Source: Dacryopinax spathularia
Lineage: Eukaryota > Basidiomycota > Dacrymycetes > Dacrymycetales > Dacrymycetaceae
Direction: 5' to 3'
Assembly (NCBI GenBank): GCA_037974965.1
Contig: JBBPFI010000007.1
Span: 1,054,001-1,118,000, forward strand
Length of the DNA: 64,000 nucleotides
Shown here piece after piece: positions 43,770-55,409 of the stretch (its first letter is position 1; each line of letters begins with the position of its first letter). The notes beneath the pieces are model-generated. The model worked only from the letters and a program-made list of their open reading frames with translations, searched no databases and was not told the DNA's origin. The position numbers were made by a program, and so were the translations under genes.

Positions 43770-44770
43770 CTACCAGCGTCGTCGTCGCACGGGTGCATCC
43801 CGCTTGACAGTAGGTGGTGAGGAAGAGCGAGAGCTAGATGGCGAGGTGACAAGCAGAGAGGGTGAAGGAGAGGGGTCGGGTGTGTGCAGATTGCCGCGAG
43901 AAGTGGGCGGTTGTTCCATGCCGAGCATCCAGTGCATTGCACGATAGCGCTGGCAATCACAGTGGGCTCTGAAAGGGAGACGGTTGACATGGATCCTATA
44001 AGGCACCAGATTGTCGTACGAGGTCATGCAGTCCTCCATGGTGTTGATGTAGTTGATGAACAGCTCGTCAAGAGTCAATTCACCGCGAATCATGCCATCC
44101 TTGTCGATGTCGGCAAGCGGGAAGGTATGCTTTATGGCGTCCCAGTAGATGCTCAGATAGGGAGTACTCGCTCGAAGGGAATACACCTGAGGCGGGAACC
44201 ATGCGGCACGTGTTCGTACACTGTGAGGGATCATCCGGGTAGGAACTCCAGGAACGGTGACACCAGCTAAGCAGATCACGAGCGGGGAAAGGATGCCGTA
44301 GTGGGCGAGCAGCTCTTGCCAGTTCGGAACTTCATCGCGGCGGACTAAAAGAAGCTTGCGCCAATCCATAGGTTTGCGCTTCTTATCCGTAAGATCTTGC
44401 AGCCTCTTGACCGCACGGAGAAAGAAGGCCAGCCTCTGTAATCGCCGTCAGAAAAAGAAAGAACCGACGAGACATCGCATACCTTCTGATCGTCGTTCAC
44501 CTTCGGAAGCTTGCCCGTAAGTCTGGCCCATAGTCCTCGCGTAGCAGCATGTTCCTTAGCATCATTGTAGTAGTAGTCGACGTAGTGAGGGAGTCCAGCT
44601 CGTGCAAAGTGGTCGTCGCCGTCAAGATCCTGAAGTCGCTCCTGCACGGCGGCGCAAATATAGAAGCGGTGGTAGGGGTGGAGGTTAGCGTCCCGGACGC
44701 CTTCCAATGTCGTGTGGAGGATGGAGCGCTCGGCCTGCGGCGACCAGGGGGTAAAAAGGAGCATAGACAT
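43770..44770 (-). CDS. Uncharacterised protein, 317 residues
   Basis: I do not recognise this protein. Exon 1 (44770-44483) and exon 2 (44435-43770) join in frame through a 47-nt intron. It begins MSMLLFTPWSPQAERSILHT, has HPYHRFYICAAVQERLQDLDG and LPHYVDYYYNDAKEH, and continues across the splice with KRLAFFLRAVKRLQDLTDKKRKPMD. Exon 2 contains LLAHYGILSPLVICLAGVTVPG, a single hydrophobic stretch, and FPLADIDKDGMIRGELTLDELF. The last resembles an EF-hand-like DxDxDG loop (DIDKDGMI), but no second loop is seen. The last 45 residues are Ser/Pro-rich and basic. Even codon use and absence of stops indicate a real gene. It is divergent from MGM1. Confidence 0.72.
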
Positions 44771-45235
44771 GGCGTGAAAGCGGGATAATAAGCCAGAAAG
44801 AAGAAAGCCGACCAGCAGCTGTGATTAATGATGCAGTCGAGGGGGTGGTGGGGTATCTGCGTCGGCGGCGATGAGGCCAAGATCGCCAGAAACCGCCCTC
44901 TCTTATACGCAGCATGCTATCAAACATAGTGACAAGAGTAGACATAGAAGCTGTTCTTAGAATCAGTTTATGCGCTTTGGCGGGAGGTTGGAGGAGGAAG
45001 ACAAAGCTGTAAGCGCTTTCTTCTTTGTCGGAACGGATAAACGTCGTTATCCCGGGGCCGCGTCGTCTCTCGGCTCCCCGTCTGCTTCCGTCGATGCTCG
45101 CGACGTTACCTTCGACCGCCTGCGACTTCGGGCAGCGACCTTCGACGACCTTTGTACAGACAAACACGACCTTCTCAGCTTGACTTGAAGTGCGGGACGA
45201 CGAAGGGGGCCATATTTGGCTACAACAATACTGCC
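44771..45235. promoter_or_regulatory. Divergent promoter of the unknown gene and MGM1
   Basis: About 465 bases with no gene seen and no obvious TATA box. Confidence 0.45.
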
Positions 45236-48197
45236 ATGCTTCGCTCGTCCATCGTAGCCGCACGACAGGCAGTGAAGCGGCGATCAGCAGAGAGCCCAAA
45301 GACGCAATGGACAATGCGACATCACTCGACGCTCCTGGCAGGGAAGACACGCCAGCTGCAAGCGCACATGGCAATACGTCGGGCCGCTAGTCTGAGGAAT
45401 ATGCACGCTCGCGCCATCTCGTACTCAGCACTGCCCAAGTTCGTGCTTCGCGCGTTTCGAGTGCCTATTGCGGGCGTCGGAGTGGGCGCCGGCGCGGTCG
45501 GCTATGCCAACTACAAAGTCGAAGGTATTCAAGTTTGTTTGACACCGGACATGAATGTGCTGACGCTGCCGCTTAGAGTTCCGTAAGACGACCAACGAGT
45601 GGATAACGACGGCTCAAGATACAGCCGCCGACTTCTTTGATGCTGCGTCAGAACAGCTAAACTCCGTAAGGGAACGCGTCGGCAGTATCGAGTTGCCCAA
45701 ATTCGAGACGCCTCAGTTCCTCAAGGATCTGCTCAAGTCATCTTCTGGAAATGGAGAGAAGGGTGAGGGCAGCTCGAGGAAGGGGCGAGAAGAGTCGGAC
45801 GGCGGAGCAGAGCCTGACGGCGGAGACAAGGGCGCAGCTGTTGCTGCACTAATTGCAGCTACCTTGTCATCGCCGGAAGACCCAAAGGCCGAAGAGATGC
45901 GGTCAGGCTCGAGTCAGGTGCAGGAGCGGCAAGATGGACTCATGCACCTTACTCGAAAACTCATCGAAATACGGAGCATTCTGCTCAGCATCGACCAGAG
46001 CGATAGCCTGAAGCTGCCCAGCATCGTTGTGATCGGGAGTCAGAGCTCGGGGAAGAGCTCAGTTCTGGAGGCGATCGTTGGACATGAGTTCTTGCCAAAG
46101 TGCGTCTGCCTCTATATGTGCTTGTTTCACGTCTAACGGAATGGAGCAGAGGAAACAACATGGTTACCCGTCGTCCTATCGAACTTACCCTCATCCACAC
46201 GCCTGCTTCAGAGGGAAACGCGTCCGAGTACGGCGAATTCCCTGCGCTCGGCCTGGGCAAGATCACCGACTGGAGGGAGATCCAGAAAACCCTGGTGGAG
46301 CTGAACCAGGCTGTCCCCGCCGAGGAGTGCGTCTCCGACAAGCCCATCGACCTGCGCATACATAGCCCGCATGTACCAGACCTTACGCTCATCGATCTGC
46401 CTGGCTACGTGCAAATCAGCTCGTTGGACCAGCCAGAGGAGCTGAAGGAGAAGATTTCGAACCTTTGCGACCGCTACATCAAGGAACCGAACATTATCCT
46501 AGCTGTATGCGCGGCCAACGTCGACCTGGCGAATTCGCCGGCTCTGCGTGCAAGCCGAAAGGTCGACCCTCTCGGCCTCCGTACGATTGGTGTAATCACC
46601 AAGATGGACCTCGTCGACCCAGAGACGGGCGCCATGATATTGCAGGGCAACCGATACCCTCTCCACCTGGGTTACGTTGGTGTTGTCTGCAAGCCGACCG
46701 GTTTGTCCGGAGTCCGGGCACACCTTGGGTCCGAGAAACCAAACGTGACTGGCGCAGTGATGAAGAGGGAGGAAGACTATTTCGGTCAGCATCGCGAGTA
46801 CTTTGGGCGATCCTCGAACGTCATGGTAGGCACCGAGACACTGCGAAAACGACTGATGGATGTCCTCGAGTCGAGCATGGCCAGCTCGCTGCATTCGATT
46901 TCGAACGCTGTTCAGCTGGAGCTTGAAGAGGCGCAGTACCAGTTCAAGGTCCAGTACAACGACCGCCGCATAACCGCCGAGTCCTACGTTGCTGAGACCA
47001 TCGATCTGCTCAAAGCACGGTTCAAGGAGCTAACGCAACAATTTACCAAGCCCCAAATCCGAGCCAAGCTAAAGCAGATGCTTGACGAGAGGCTTATGGA
47101 CATCCTCGAGCAGCTCTACTGGTCCGATAAGCGGATCGAAGAGCTCACTGCGCTGGGGAACGACCCGAAGGTGAAGCCGCAAGAAGTCGACTCGTACTGG
47201 CGGTACAAGCTCGACGCGGCGTCTTCACTGCTGACCAAGTCCGGTATCGGACGCGATGCAACGCAGCTTGTTGCAGATGGCCTGCGGGCGCTCATCGAGT
47301 CTATCGCTTCTGGCGAGCCGTTCACCTACCACCCTCAAACCGTCGACCGGATAATCCAATTCTCGCACGCTATCCTACGTGAACGGCTAGGCGTCGCAGC
47401 CGACCAAGTCGAGAACTGTATCAAGCCGTACAAGTACGAAGTCGAAGTTGAGGACCGGGAGTGGGTCTCAGGACGCGACAAAGCCCAAGCACTGTTTGAG
47501 GATGAGATCAAGATGTGCCAAGAGCAGCTTGCCCAAATCCGGAAGAAAGTCGGTGGCAGCCGAAGGCTGAGCAACCTGCTCGAGTATGTCCGCTCGCTCG
47601 AAGAGCAAGAACGACAGCGCTCGCTGCAAAGACTAGCGCGGATCAAAGCTGGCGAAGAAGTGGAAGAAGAGGGTCCGCTGGTGCTGGACACGTACCGCTA
47701 CAGCCCCGGAGTGATCATCGACGGCCGGCAAGCGCTCGCCTACTCCAACAGACTCGACGTGCTCAAGCTCCGCCTGGCCGCGCTTAAATCAAGACGCTGC
47801 AAGTCCGGCCCGGAAAACGACACCCTCTGCCCCGAAGTATTCCTCAACGTCGTCGCTGACAAGCTTGCCTACACTTCGGCACTGTTTTTGAACATCGAGC
47901 TGCTCGACCATTTCTTCTATCAGTTCCCGAGGGAGATCGATAGTCGGTTGATGTATGACTTGGACAGGAAGGAGATTGCAAAGTTTGCGAGGGAGAATCC
48001 GAAGATTAGGGATCATCTGGATTTGCAGGAGAGGAAGGACAAGCTTGAGGAGGTGCGCCATTCCCACACTTCATTCCACTTACCAGTACTGACTACGAGA
48101 ATAGGTGATGAAGCAGCTCCAGAGCCTCGTAAACCTGAGGAAAGACATCGCCCCACCACCACGAAGATCCAACAGCCTGTTCGGCTCGTTCTTCTAA
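45236..48197 (+). CDS. MGM1: Mitochondrial dynamin-like GTPase Mgm1
   Basis: Mgm1 (animal OPA1) fuses the mitochondrial inner membrane and shapes cristae. Four exons (45236-45524, 45577-46099, 46150-48052, 48105-48197) give 935 residues. The N-terminus is a basic, Ser/Ala-rich targeting peptide, followed by a short hydrophobic segment ([21 protein letters not shown]) that anchors the long form. A Ser/Glu-rich linker with an Ala-rich stretch ([14 protein letters not shown]), possibly where the short form is cut, precedes the GTPase domain. The GTPase has G1 [13 protein letters not shown]2 VTRRPIE, G3 DLPG and G4 TKMD. The middle and effector regions follow, ending [14 protein letters not shown]. 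The length fits the family well. Confidence 0.95.
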
Positions 48198-48506
48198 CTC
48201 TCCCACCTTCTCACTCTTGTCACTCTCGGCGTGTACCCACATTCGTTCGTTCGTTCGTTTTTTGCACTCATGACCTGGAATCTTTCGCTTTGCTCTGCTT
48301 TGTATAACGTTGCAACATACGGTGACGACCACATCTCCATACTCTCATCATAGTTTGACGACATAGTAAACCGATAACCCCGCTTACTGCTGCTAATTGT
48401 ACAAAAAATGTGTAACGTATGCCATATATGTGGGAATATCCGAACCAACCGGCTCGTCGCATCTCAACATCGCTGCCGCTGCTGCTATCGGCGTGCGTGG
48501 GGGGGA
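48198..48506. other. Intergenic space between convergent MGM1 and the SCP2 gene
   Basis: Two 3' UTRs; a short TTCG tandem run (about 48241-48258) is the only repeat seen. Confidence 0.5.
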
Positions 48507-49335
48507 TCAGAGCTTCGCCTTCGCCTTCGCTGCCTACACCAAGCAAGAAATGAGCGAATCTGCCGAGTATCCCGCCGAGCAGGCAGGTAGAGAGGGGAGA
48601 ACGCACTTTGAGCACCCCATCGAGTTTCGTGGCGAGCATCATATTCCCTTTGGTCTTGAGTTTGCCGGTCATGAATGCCTTCTGGCCGTTCGTCTGCCCC
48701 ATGGATCAGCATCAGCGCCAGCACACAGCAACCCCAACCATCCCGACAGTCCCCAGCGCAAGCCGTCACACCCCAAGGGGGGAGCAAGAGTGCGTGAGGA
48801 AGGGCGAGAGGGTAGGAGCAAGAGAAAGAGAGCGGGAAAGCAGCGTACCTTCCCCTCCGACAGATCGATAAACAGGTCATCACCCGCAATGATCGTCACG
48901 TCTGGCTTTGGAGCTGGCTGCCCTTTGGTGACTTTCCCCTCTTTTTTGAGGTCGATCGTCCATGTTTTTTCTTCGCCGGAGGAGTTCTTGATTTGCATAG
49001 CGAAGATGCCATTCGTCTGATGTTCACTTGTTAGCACGTCACCTAACCGCAGAGTCCAGGACAGAGGCCAATTCAACGGCAGCCGGCCAGCTCCGCAGAC
49101 AGGCGACGAGGCGACGATGAAGTGGCTGGCTGAGAGGGAGGGGAAGGGGCGAGGAGGACGTACCTTCTTGAGCTCCTTGGCCTTCTCCTCCGGTGTCCAG
49201 CTCTCGACGACCTGCGCGAGCTGAGCGAACAGCTCGGAGGACTATCGCTCGCGAGTCCAACATCAGCTGTAGTCTCACAAGCATAGTACCGTGAAAAGGG
49301 CGTACCTTGAATCCAGGCTCTTTGATGTCCGACAT
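48507..49335 (-). CDS. SCP2-domain sterol carrier protein with peroxisomal signal
   Basis: SCP2 proteins bind sterols and fatty acyl chains in a tunnel; stand-alone fungal forms sit in peroxisomes. Five exons on the minus strand give about 129 residues: MSDIKEPGFK, SSELFAQLAQVVESW, TNGIFAMQIKNSSGEEKTW to LFIDLSEGK, TNGQKAFMTGKLKTKGN to LDGVLK, and a final 27-nt exon reading AAKAKAKL plus stop. These cover a complete SCP2 domain (DLKKEGKVTKG, PDVTIIAGDDLF, GKLKTKGNM). The last three residues, AKL, are a standard PTS1 signal for peroxisomal import. Without the last splice the protein would run on with an unrelated tail and lose the signal. It is divergent from ATP20. Confidence 0.9.
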
Positions 49336-49973
49336 CTCTCTATTTTCAGCTCGTTCGCGGGAAGTCGTGGGGCTTGTGAGGGGGTTGCGGGGAAGGGCAA
49401 AGACGCGATAACTACCGAACAACAGGTTGAGTCTGATATATAGCTGGCCGTATCGTGGGTTAAAGAACCAAAGCGTGCCTCAACCCGTATCCGGCACCGA
49501 CGCTCGCTCGCCCCTTTCGATCCAGCCAGCTTCTGATGATGCGCCCACCCAACTCACACGCGCGTCTCCCCTTTGGCACGTGAAACTGCCCGGCTGACCA
49601 GCGCGTGATTCCCCCCTGCCTCCCTTTAAGTTAGAGGGTCGGAGCCGAACCGGAGATGAGGGAGGAGGGGCTGTGAGATAATCCGGACCGGAGTCGGAGA
49701 TGAACGGAAGCTGAGCTGTTAACGGGTGACGCGGACGGAATGGGCCGCTTTCGTTTTGGGTCCGGTTTTGGCCACGGCATTGAGAGAGCAGTTTGGGAAG
49801 GTGGTCCTCGTCGTCGTTCACTCGTTGCTGTTTGAAGCGTCATCATCGTCTGCGTTCGACTTACTCGTCGACCTGACCTCATCTAAAAACTTGCTCCACC
49901 CAGCCTAGAGGGTCGAGCCCTAACTACCCCCTTTCCGTTTATATTCATCTTCGACTCTTCTCCGACCAGCACC
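49336..49973. promoter_or_regulatory. Divergent promoter of the SCP2 gene and ATP20
   Basis: About 640 bases. A TTTATATTC stretch about 40 bases before the ATP20 ATG could serve as a core promoter or lie in the leader. No gene seen. Confidence 0.4.
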
Positions 49974-50631
49974 ATGTCGTCGATCTTCCGCTCCCCCGCC
50001 CTCCGCCAAACCCTCCGCAACCCCCTCCTCACCCGCCGATTCGCGTCCAACACCACAGAAGCCGCTAAGGAGGCAGCGTCGAGCGCAGCGCAGAAGACTC
50101 AGTCGGCTGCTCAGCAGGCTCAGGAGCGCGCGAACCAGCTGTTGGGGAGCGCGAGTAAGTTTGCGGGTGGGGTTGGGGATAGGATCGGGAATATGCTTGG
50201 GAGTGCGTGCTTCCTTCCATTCGCCTTTGCCTTTGCCTCCTCAGCATCATCTTCCCCTTTGCTTGCGCATGTCGCCTCCATCTCTGTTTTTTTTTTTTCT
50301 CCTTTTGCTAGACAAAATGTTGAAAGTAGAATGCTAACGCATACACCCAGGCTACCGCGAACCCCTCTTCTACAACCTCGCCGTCGCCCGCGAGCTCTTC
50401 AAACAAGTCTACATCGCCGAACGCCTCGCCCCGCCCCTTCAGCTCTCCCAGTGGACCCAGGCCTACAGCACGCTGTTCAACCGCGCCAAAGACCTCAACT
50501 ACTGGCGCGACGTCCTTCGCACGGGGCAGTGGGCAAAGTTGGGCGTGTATGCGTTGGAGGCTTATGGGATCTTCAAGATTGGGGAGATGGTCGGGCGGAG
50601 GAGTATTGTGGGGTATGATCTGAAGGAGTAG
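49974..50631 (+). CDS. ATP20: ATP synthase subunit g, mitochondrial
   Basis: Subunit g helps F1Fo ATP synthase form dimers in the inner membrane. Two exons (49974-50202, 50351-50631) give 169 residues. Residues 1-30 (MSSIFRSPALRQTLRNPLLT...) are a basic targeting peptide. An Ala/Gln-rich helix follows (AAQKTQSAAQQAQERANQLL). The conserved part is YREPLFYNLAVARELFKQVY, IAERLAPPLQLSQW and a C-terminal membrane helix, WAKLGVYALEAYGIFKIGEMVGRR with its GXXXG-like packing. It ends IVGYDLKE. The 148-nt intron is long for this window and contains a T10+ run. Confidence 0.92.
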
Positions 50632-51035
50632 ACAGACTTGCTCTTCTCCTGCGCGGGGAGGCCTGTGAGGAGGTGTAGTGGGGGGCGTGCTGGTGGAAGG
50701 GCGCCAAAATTGTTCATAATGCCGCTCTGCTCTGTTGTGAGAGGGCGGCCGGTGCGGAGAGAAGCGGGGCAGACGAAAAGGCGGGGCAAGCAGGGTGGAA
50801 TAAAATCACTGTGCAAGACAAAGGAGGACTTGTACGGGCCACAAACACCGTCACTTTGCTCTGCTGGTCGTTGTCCTCTACCTCGTTCCATAGAAAACAC
50901 TATCCTAACCTAATCCGCTCCTTTTTTCTGCCCCTTGTTCTGCGCATCTCGCCCCGAGCCCAAAGTATTTCCACCAGCCAGGCCAGCGGAAGGACAGCCA
51001 GGCAGGAAGACAGGACCAGTTAGTTAGCGCAACGC
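50632..51035. other. Intergenic space between convergent ATP20 and PHO88
   Basis: No gene seen; both 3' UTRs lie here. AATAAA at about 50800-50805 could end the ATP20 transcript. Confidence 0.45.
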
Positions 51036-51932
51036 TCAATCATCCTTCTTCGAAGCCGGCTTCCCCTCAGCCTCCTTAATACTCGCCGCGTCCGTCGCCG
51101 GGTCGCTCGCAGCCCCGAAAAGCCCGCCAACCTTGAACGGCCTCTTCAGCTCGCCCGTCGCGGGCTTCCCGAGCAGGTGGATCTGGACGGGCTTGGCGTC
51201 GTAGATCCCCTTGAGGGTCGTGAGCGACTGGACGAACAGCGGCGGGTTGAACTTCATGTAGAGGTGGAGGATGGCCATCATCGCTACGCCCATGTAGACG
51301 CCGCGGACCTGTAAGAGCGTGCGTTAGCGCGCTCGATCATGTGGTCTGTCATTCTCTCCCGGGGACTTACGAGCTTGGACACTTCGGCAAGATCATAATC
51401 CCTCACAGTGGTCGTAACCAGCTGGCCAGAATCCTGCGACTATTATCCACGTCAACATCCTCCCTTTCCCTTCATATAGCCCGGGAGCATACCATCGGGT
51501 TCTTCGGCTCAACTAACCCCAAATCAGCATGAACTCTGGTACAAAAAGGGGGAAGAGGGGGGGACGCACCATACTTCAAAACAGTCTGGTCGTTCTTCTG
51601 CTTGATCTGTCCCTCCCGTCAGCTCTATTCTCGCCCCGAAAGTGACAGGATGTAGGATGTAGGATGTAGGATGTAGGATGTAGGATGTAGGATGTGGAGG
51701 GGAAGGGACGGCGCACCTTCATGCTCGTGTAGTAGTACACGGCGAGCGTTATGAGCTGGACGGTGATGTACCCGATCCGGACGTACATCAGCACTTGCGG
51801 GTCGTCCATCGGGATCTTGCGGGCCACTGTTCCTCTCCAACATTAGCTCCTCTTTACAAAATCAAGTACAACGAGCGGCGTACGCTGCATGCCGCCTAAT
51901 GAGATGGCGAGGTTGGCTACTTGGGCGTTCAT
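51036..51932 (-). CDS. PHO88: ER membrane protein Pho88/Snd3
   Basis: Pho88, also called Snd3, is an ER membrane protein of the SRP-independent (SND) targeting route and was first found by its effect on phosphate transport. Six short exons on the minus strand give about 183 residues. The start MNAQVANLAISLGGMQ at 51932 is typical. RKIPMDDPQVLMYVRIGYITVQLITLAVYYY forms a membrane helix, followed by IKQKNDQTVLKYVEPKNPM, VTTTVRDYDLAEVSKLVRGVYMG and a second helical region with HLYMKFNPPLFVQSL. The tail is Lys/Ala-rich and ends SKKDD. One intron contains a heptamer repeat. Confidence 0.92.
51647..51695. repeat. Heptanucleotide repeat (AGGATGT)7 inside a PHO88 intron
   Basis: Seven perfect tandem copies between the donor side and the IKQKND exon of PHO88. 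Being intronic and 49 bp long, length changes would not alter the protein. Confidence 0.9.
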
Positions 51933-52172
51933 CTTGCTCTTTCAGACGATGAGGAGAGGTAGGATATCTGTTGAGAGAAGCTAGGGGGAGTAGGGGACTT
52001 GGCCGTCGTGGAAGTGCTCGTGCGATGCGCCGCCGAAGACGCAAAAATTGGACCCGCCGACCGCGCGTACGTCACTTCTTTGGGGCGTCGTGGACTTACC
52101 AACTTGACTAGCAACGTTATTGTTGATCTCAAAAATGGGTATGATAAATTAGTAGGTATGGGTATGGGTGAT

Positions 52173-55100
52173 CTACTTGGATACAGTATCTCTCCTTGTG
52201 CCAAAGGCCATGAAACTCCGGAGGTTGGAGAACACCTGCCGCGGCTGCTCGGCCCGTCCAGCGGTCGATATGCCCAACCCTGTCTGTGGTTCCTCCGTCG
52301 TGGCACCGGCTCCTACGAGTAAAGAGGGCAGTGTGACCCGACTCCCACCGATAGCTGGACTTGTTAGTGTCCGGCCGAGTGCGCTCGGTTGAGCTTGCTT
52401 GTTGTCCGGGTCCATGTCGAGCGAAGAAAGGAAGGAGGTGCTCTCCAGGTGTTCCATCGTGCTCGTTACCGTCAGGAAAGTATCGAGGAGCGTATTTTGC
52501 TCTGCACGAGGGGTGCCCTTGAGATCAAGGATCTGGTAGCGTATCAGCATCATATATCCTGTGGGTCGAGTGATGAGGCGCACCTTCTGGAAATTCGAGA
52601 ACGACGAGTCCTGGATCAACACGGTATAATTCTGCACGAACGCATCTGCCGGTACGACAGGCGCGATAACGAGCTTCAGCACTGTTTCGAGGTTGGTGGT
52701 CATCTTGGTAATATTCCGGCCGTAGCTGGTCATGGTCTCGCCAGCCTGGGTTCCGGGTAAATCGAGGAGGCATGACCGAAGAGTTTGCAGGTCGATCAAT
52801 ATCTGCTATCGTGTCAGCACGCCGCAATAAATTTTGTAGAGGGAAGCGGCGCACCTGTTCTGCAGAAACATCTTTTATCGGCCGACTCTTGACCACAGCA
52901 TGGCTGAACCTCGTCATCATGGTGCTGTGACACAGTTAGACATTGCAGGGGGAGAGACATTATCACGCACTTTGCCGCCTTGTCATAGAAATTCCTCAGC
53001 CACTTCTTATACTGCACATTCTCCCTCAAAACCTCAGCAACCGACTCGATCGTCTTGACCAGCTCCATGACCGCATTACTCGGTCCACTGACACTGGTGA
53101 CATCTCCCCACCCAGCTCTCGAAAGAACAGCAAAGGACGTGTCCGTCGCGTTCTCCAATTCTCTCAGTTGCGCGGAAATTGCAGAAGCGATGACGCCGAC
53201 GAATACGTCCTGCTCTGGTTGTAAGGTGACCTTTTCCTTGAAGTCGGCGTGAATGAGCTCTTTGATGCGTTCTTCCAGTTGCTCGGCGGTTGCGTGGCAG
53301 TACTCTGCGGTGTTCAGTACGAGGGAGGCGGTTTTTAGCTCGGCGACGTTCACTTTGGCGTCCGTGGATTTTCGGTCGAAGGATCGTCGCTCTTTGTCAC
53401 TAGAAAAATATCAGCATTTAGAGATACGCAGATGCAGACCGGCAAAGGACGTACGACTTCAACCCAGCAACCAACACATCCTCCGCATATATCCGGAGCC
53501 ATTTCTTCTGCAACGAGCAAAGGTCGAACAGCGCCTGCTTATTCGACAACTTCGCGCACTGCTCCAAAATCTGGCGATAGAAATAGAAAAGATCCGTCGA
53601 GGAAGGAAGTACAGTCGGGTTGTTCGAGTCGCTCGCCGCTTCGTCTAGCGACGCTCGGGATTTTGCACCGCGGTAGCTTGCTAGCATGTCGGACAAAGCC
53701 CTGCGATATGACTTCAATACCAGAAAAATCAGAGTTGACGAGAAACACATACTTGTCCTGCGCGTCGACGAATACGCCCATGTGGTTATCGAACACGCTC
53801 GAGAGCATCGCCGGCGGCTTCGTGATCGACGCCGCGACCTTGACGACCTCCAAAAACGGCGCCTCGAATTTCTTCGCCATGCTCTGCTCAAACTCCAGTG
53901 TCTCCTTCAGTGCCTCCAGGAGCAGAGTAACAGTGAGTTTTGATCCGGCCCGAGTGAGGGCAACAGCTAAGTCATCTCTTGTGATATCGGTAAACTTGGC
54001 ACAGAGATACTGCTCGACCTTCCATTCCTTCGGGAAGACCCCGGCGCGCTCCTCATCATGCGCGTTCAGAACGCGCTTAAACCATGCAAATCGGCGAGAA
54101 ATATTGTCCAGCTGGCCAGCTTCGTCGGTCGAGCGGAAGATCCGGCGGTATTCTTTTAGCTCCAGAGCGCAGTATCGGTCGATGAGTTGGAGGCGGACGT
54201 CGTCTCCCATTACGTCGACGATTTCGCAGGCTGAACGGATCGTGCTCGCTTTCACTGGTTTTTGCCTGTCTTGGGTATAGCTGTAGGCTCGTCAATTAAA
54301 GTCAGGCGGGAAAGCTGAAGGCGTACAATGCCTCGAAATCCTCGTCCAGCTCGGTGCGTAATTGGCCAATGAGCTCCTGCATGCGCTTCATTCCTAGTGC
54401 GATCTTGTCGACGGACGAGTACGGTCGGAAAGACTGTGCGATCTGTTTGACAGCCTATTCCGATCAATCATTAGCAGATGTAGGTCGAGCGACCGGGATT
54501 GTAGCATACAGCCAGCGTTGGAGCGACCTCGGCATAGTTCCGATCCTGGACCAGGCCTTCTAGTCGTCCCAGATCATTAACTATGCATGACATTAGCAGC
54601 ATATATCGTGCTTGATAATCCAACGTGCCCAGGATCTGGAACCTCTTCATCACCGTCAGACTCAAGCTCAGGTTACGCTTGGCCAGGTCAAGCGCTTGGA
54701 TGTCCTTCGTGAGCTCCCGTACGATCGCTTCGCTCTCAGTTGCCTTCTCGCGTATCCGATTCATTTGAGCCAAGAGTTCCTAACAAGCAATCGGGTCAGT
54801 GACTATATCCACGGTGCATACATCGACAGCGTACGGCGATCAGCGATTGTATGGTCTGCATCCGTGAGGCATCCGACTCTCGTCGTAGCTGCTCTCGTAG
54901 CTCGGCGATCTCTTGCTGTAATTTGGCATGTTGAGCCTTCAGATCAGCTTGGACCTGCTCAATCTTCCCCAGAGATGCCTCTGCACGGGCTCATCAGAAC
55001 TCGCGCGCTCAGGCCAGGCTGAGATACTCACCATCGGGGAACAGTGAGTTGAGCGTATTGACGAGGTTGAACTCGATCAGCGACTCTTCCTGCTCGCTGG

Positions 55101-55185
55101 ACTCACCGTCTGCCTGAGCATTTCGAGCGTTGAGGACACGCTCAACTTGCTCGAGGAGCTCTGGAGGGAGTGTTCGATGGGGCAT
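52173..55185 (-). CDS. VPS53: GARP complex subunit Vps53
   Basis: Vps53 is a subunit of the GARP (and EARP) tether that brings endosome-derived vesicles to the trans-Golgi. The start at 55185 reads MPHRTLPPELLEQVERVLN, followed by LIEFNLVNTLNSLFPD. An extended N-terminal coiled coil follows (VQADLKAQHAKLQQEIAELREQ, LLAQMNRIREKATESEAIVREL). Then comes the family core DIQALDLAKRNLSLSLTVMKRFQIL with QARYMLLMSCIVNDLGRLEGL, and the later YRRIFRSTDEAGQLDNISRRFAWFKRVL. Helical-bundle sequence continues to the stop at 52173-52175. At least eight short introns break it. The total of about 850 residues fits. It is divergent from the Yippee gene, 224 bases apart. Confidence 0.9.
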
Positions 55186-55409
55186 GTGAGGGTAGAGTTT
55201 ACTTGAGAGACACCGACGAGTGCTAGATGCCGCAAGTGGTATGCAGCAACCGGGGGTTTCAGGGATCGGGACCGTGATTGGCTCGAGCGCCCGATCACAG
55301 GCGGGTATGCTTGCGTGCCGGGCGAGGCGAGACAGGGGTACCACCTCTCCCACCTCCTCTAATCCTCGTCTCTGCTGGCTGTAATGACCTCCTCTGTGAC
55401 TAGAGCAAG
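55186..55409. promoter_or_regulatory. Divergent promoter of VPS53 and the Yippee gene
   Basis: A 224-base shared space. No TATA box. Confidence 0.45.
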
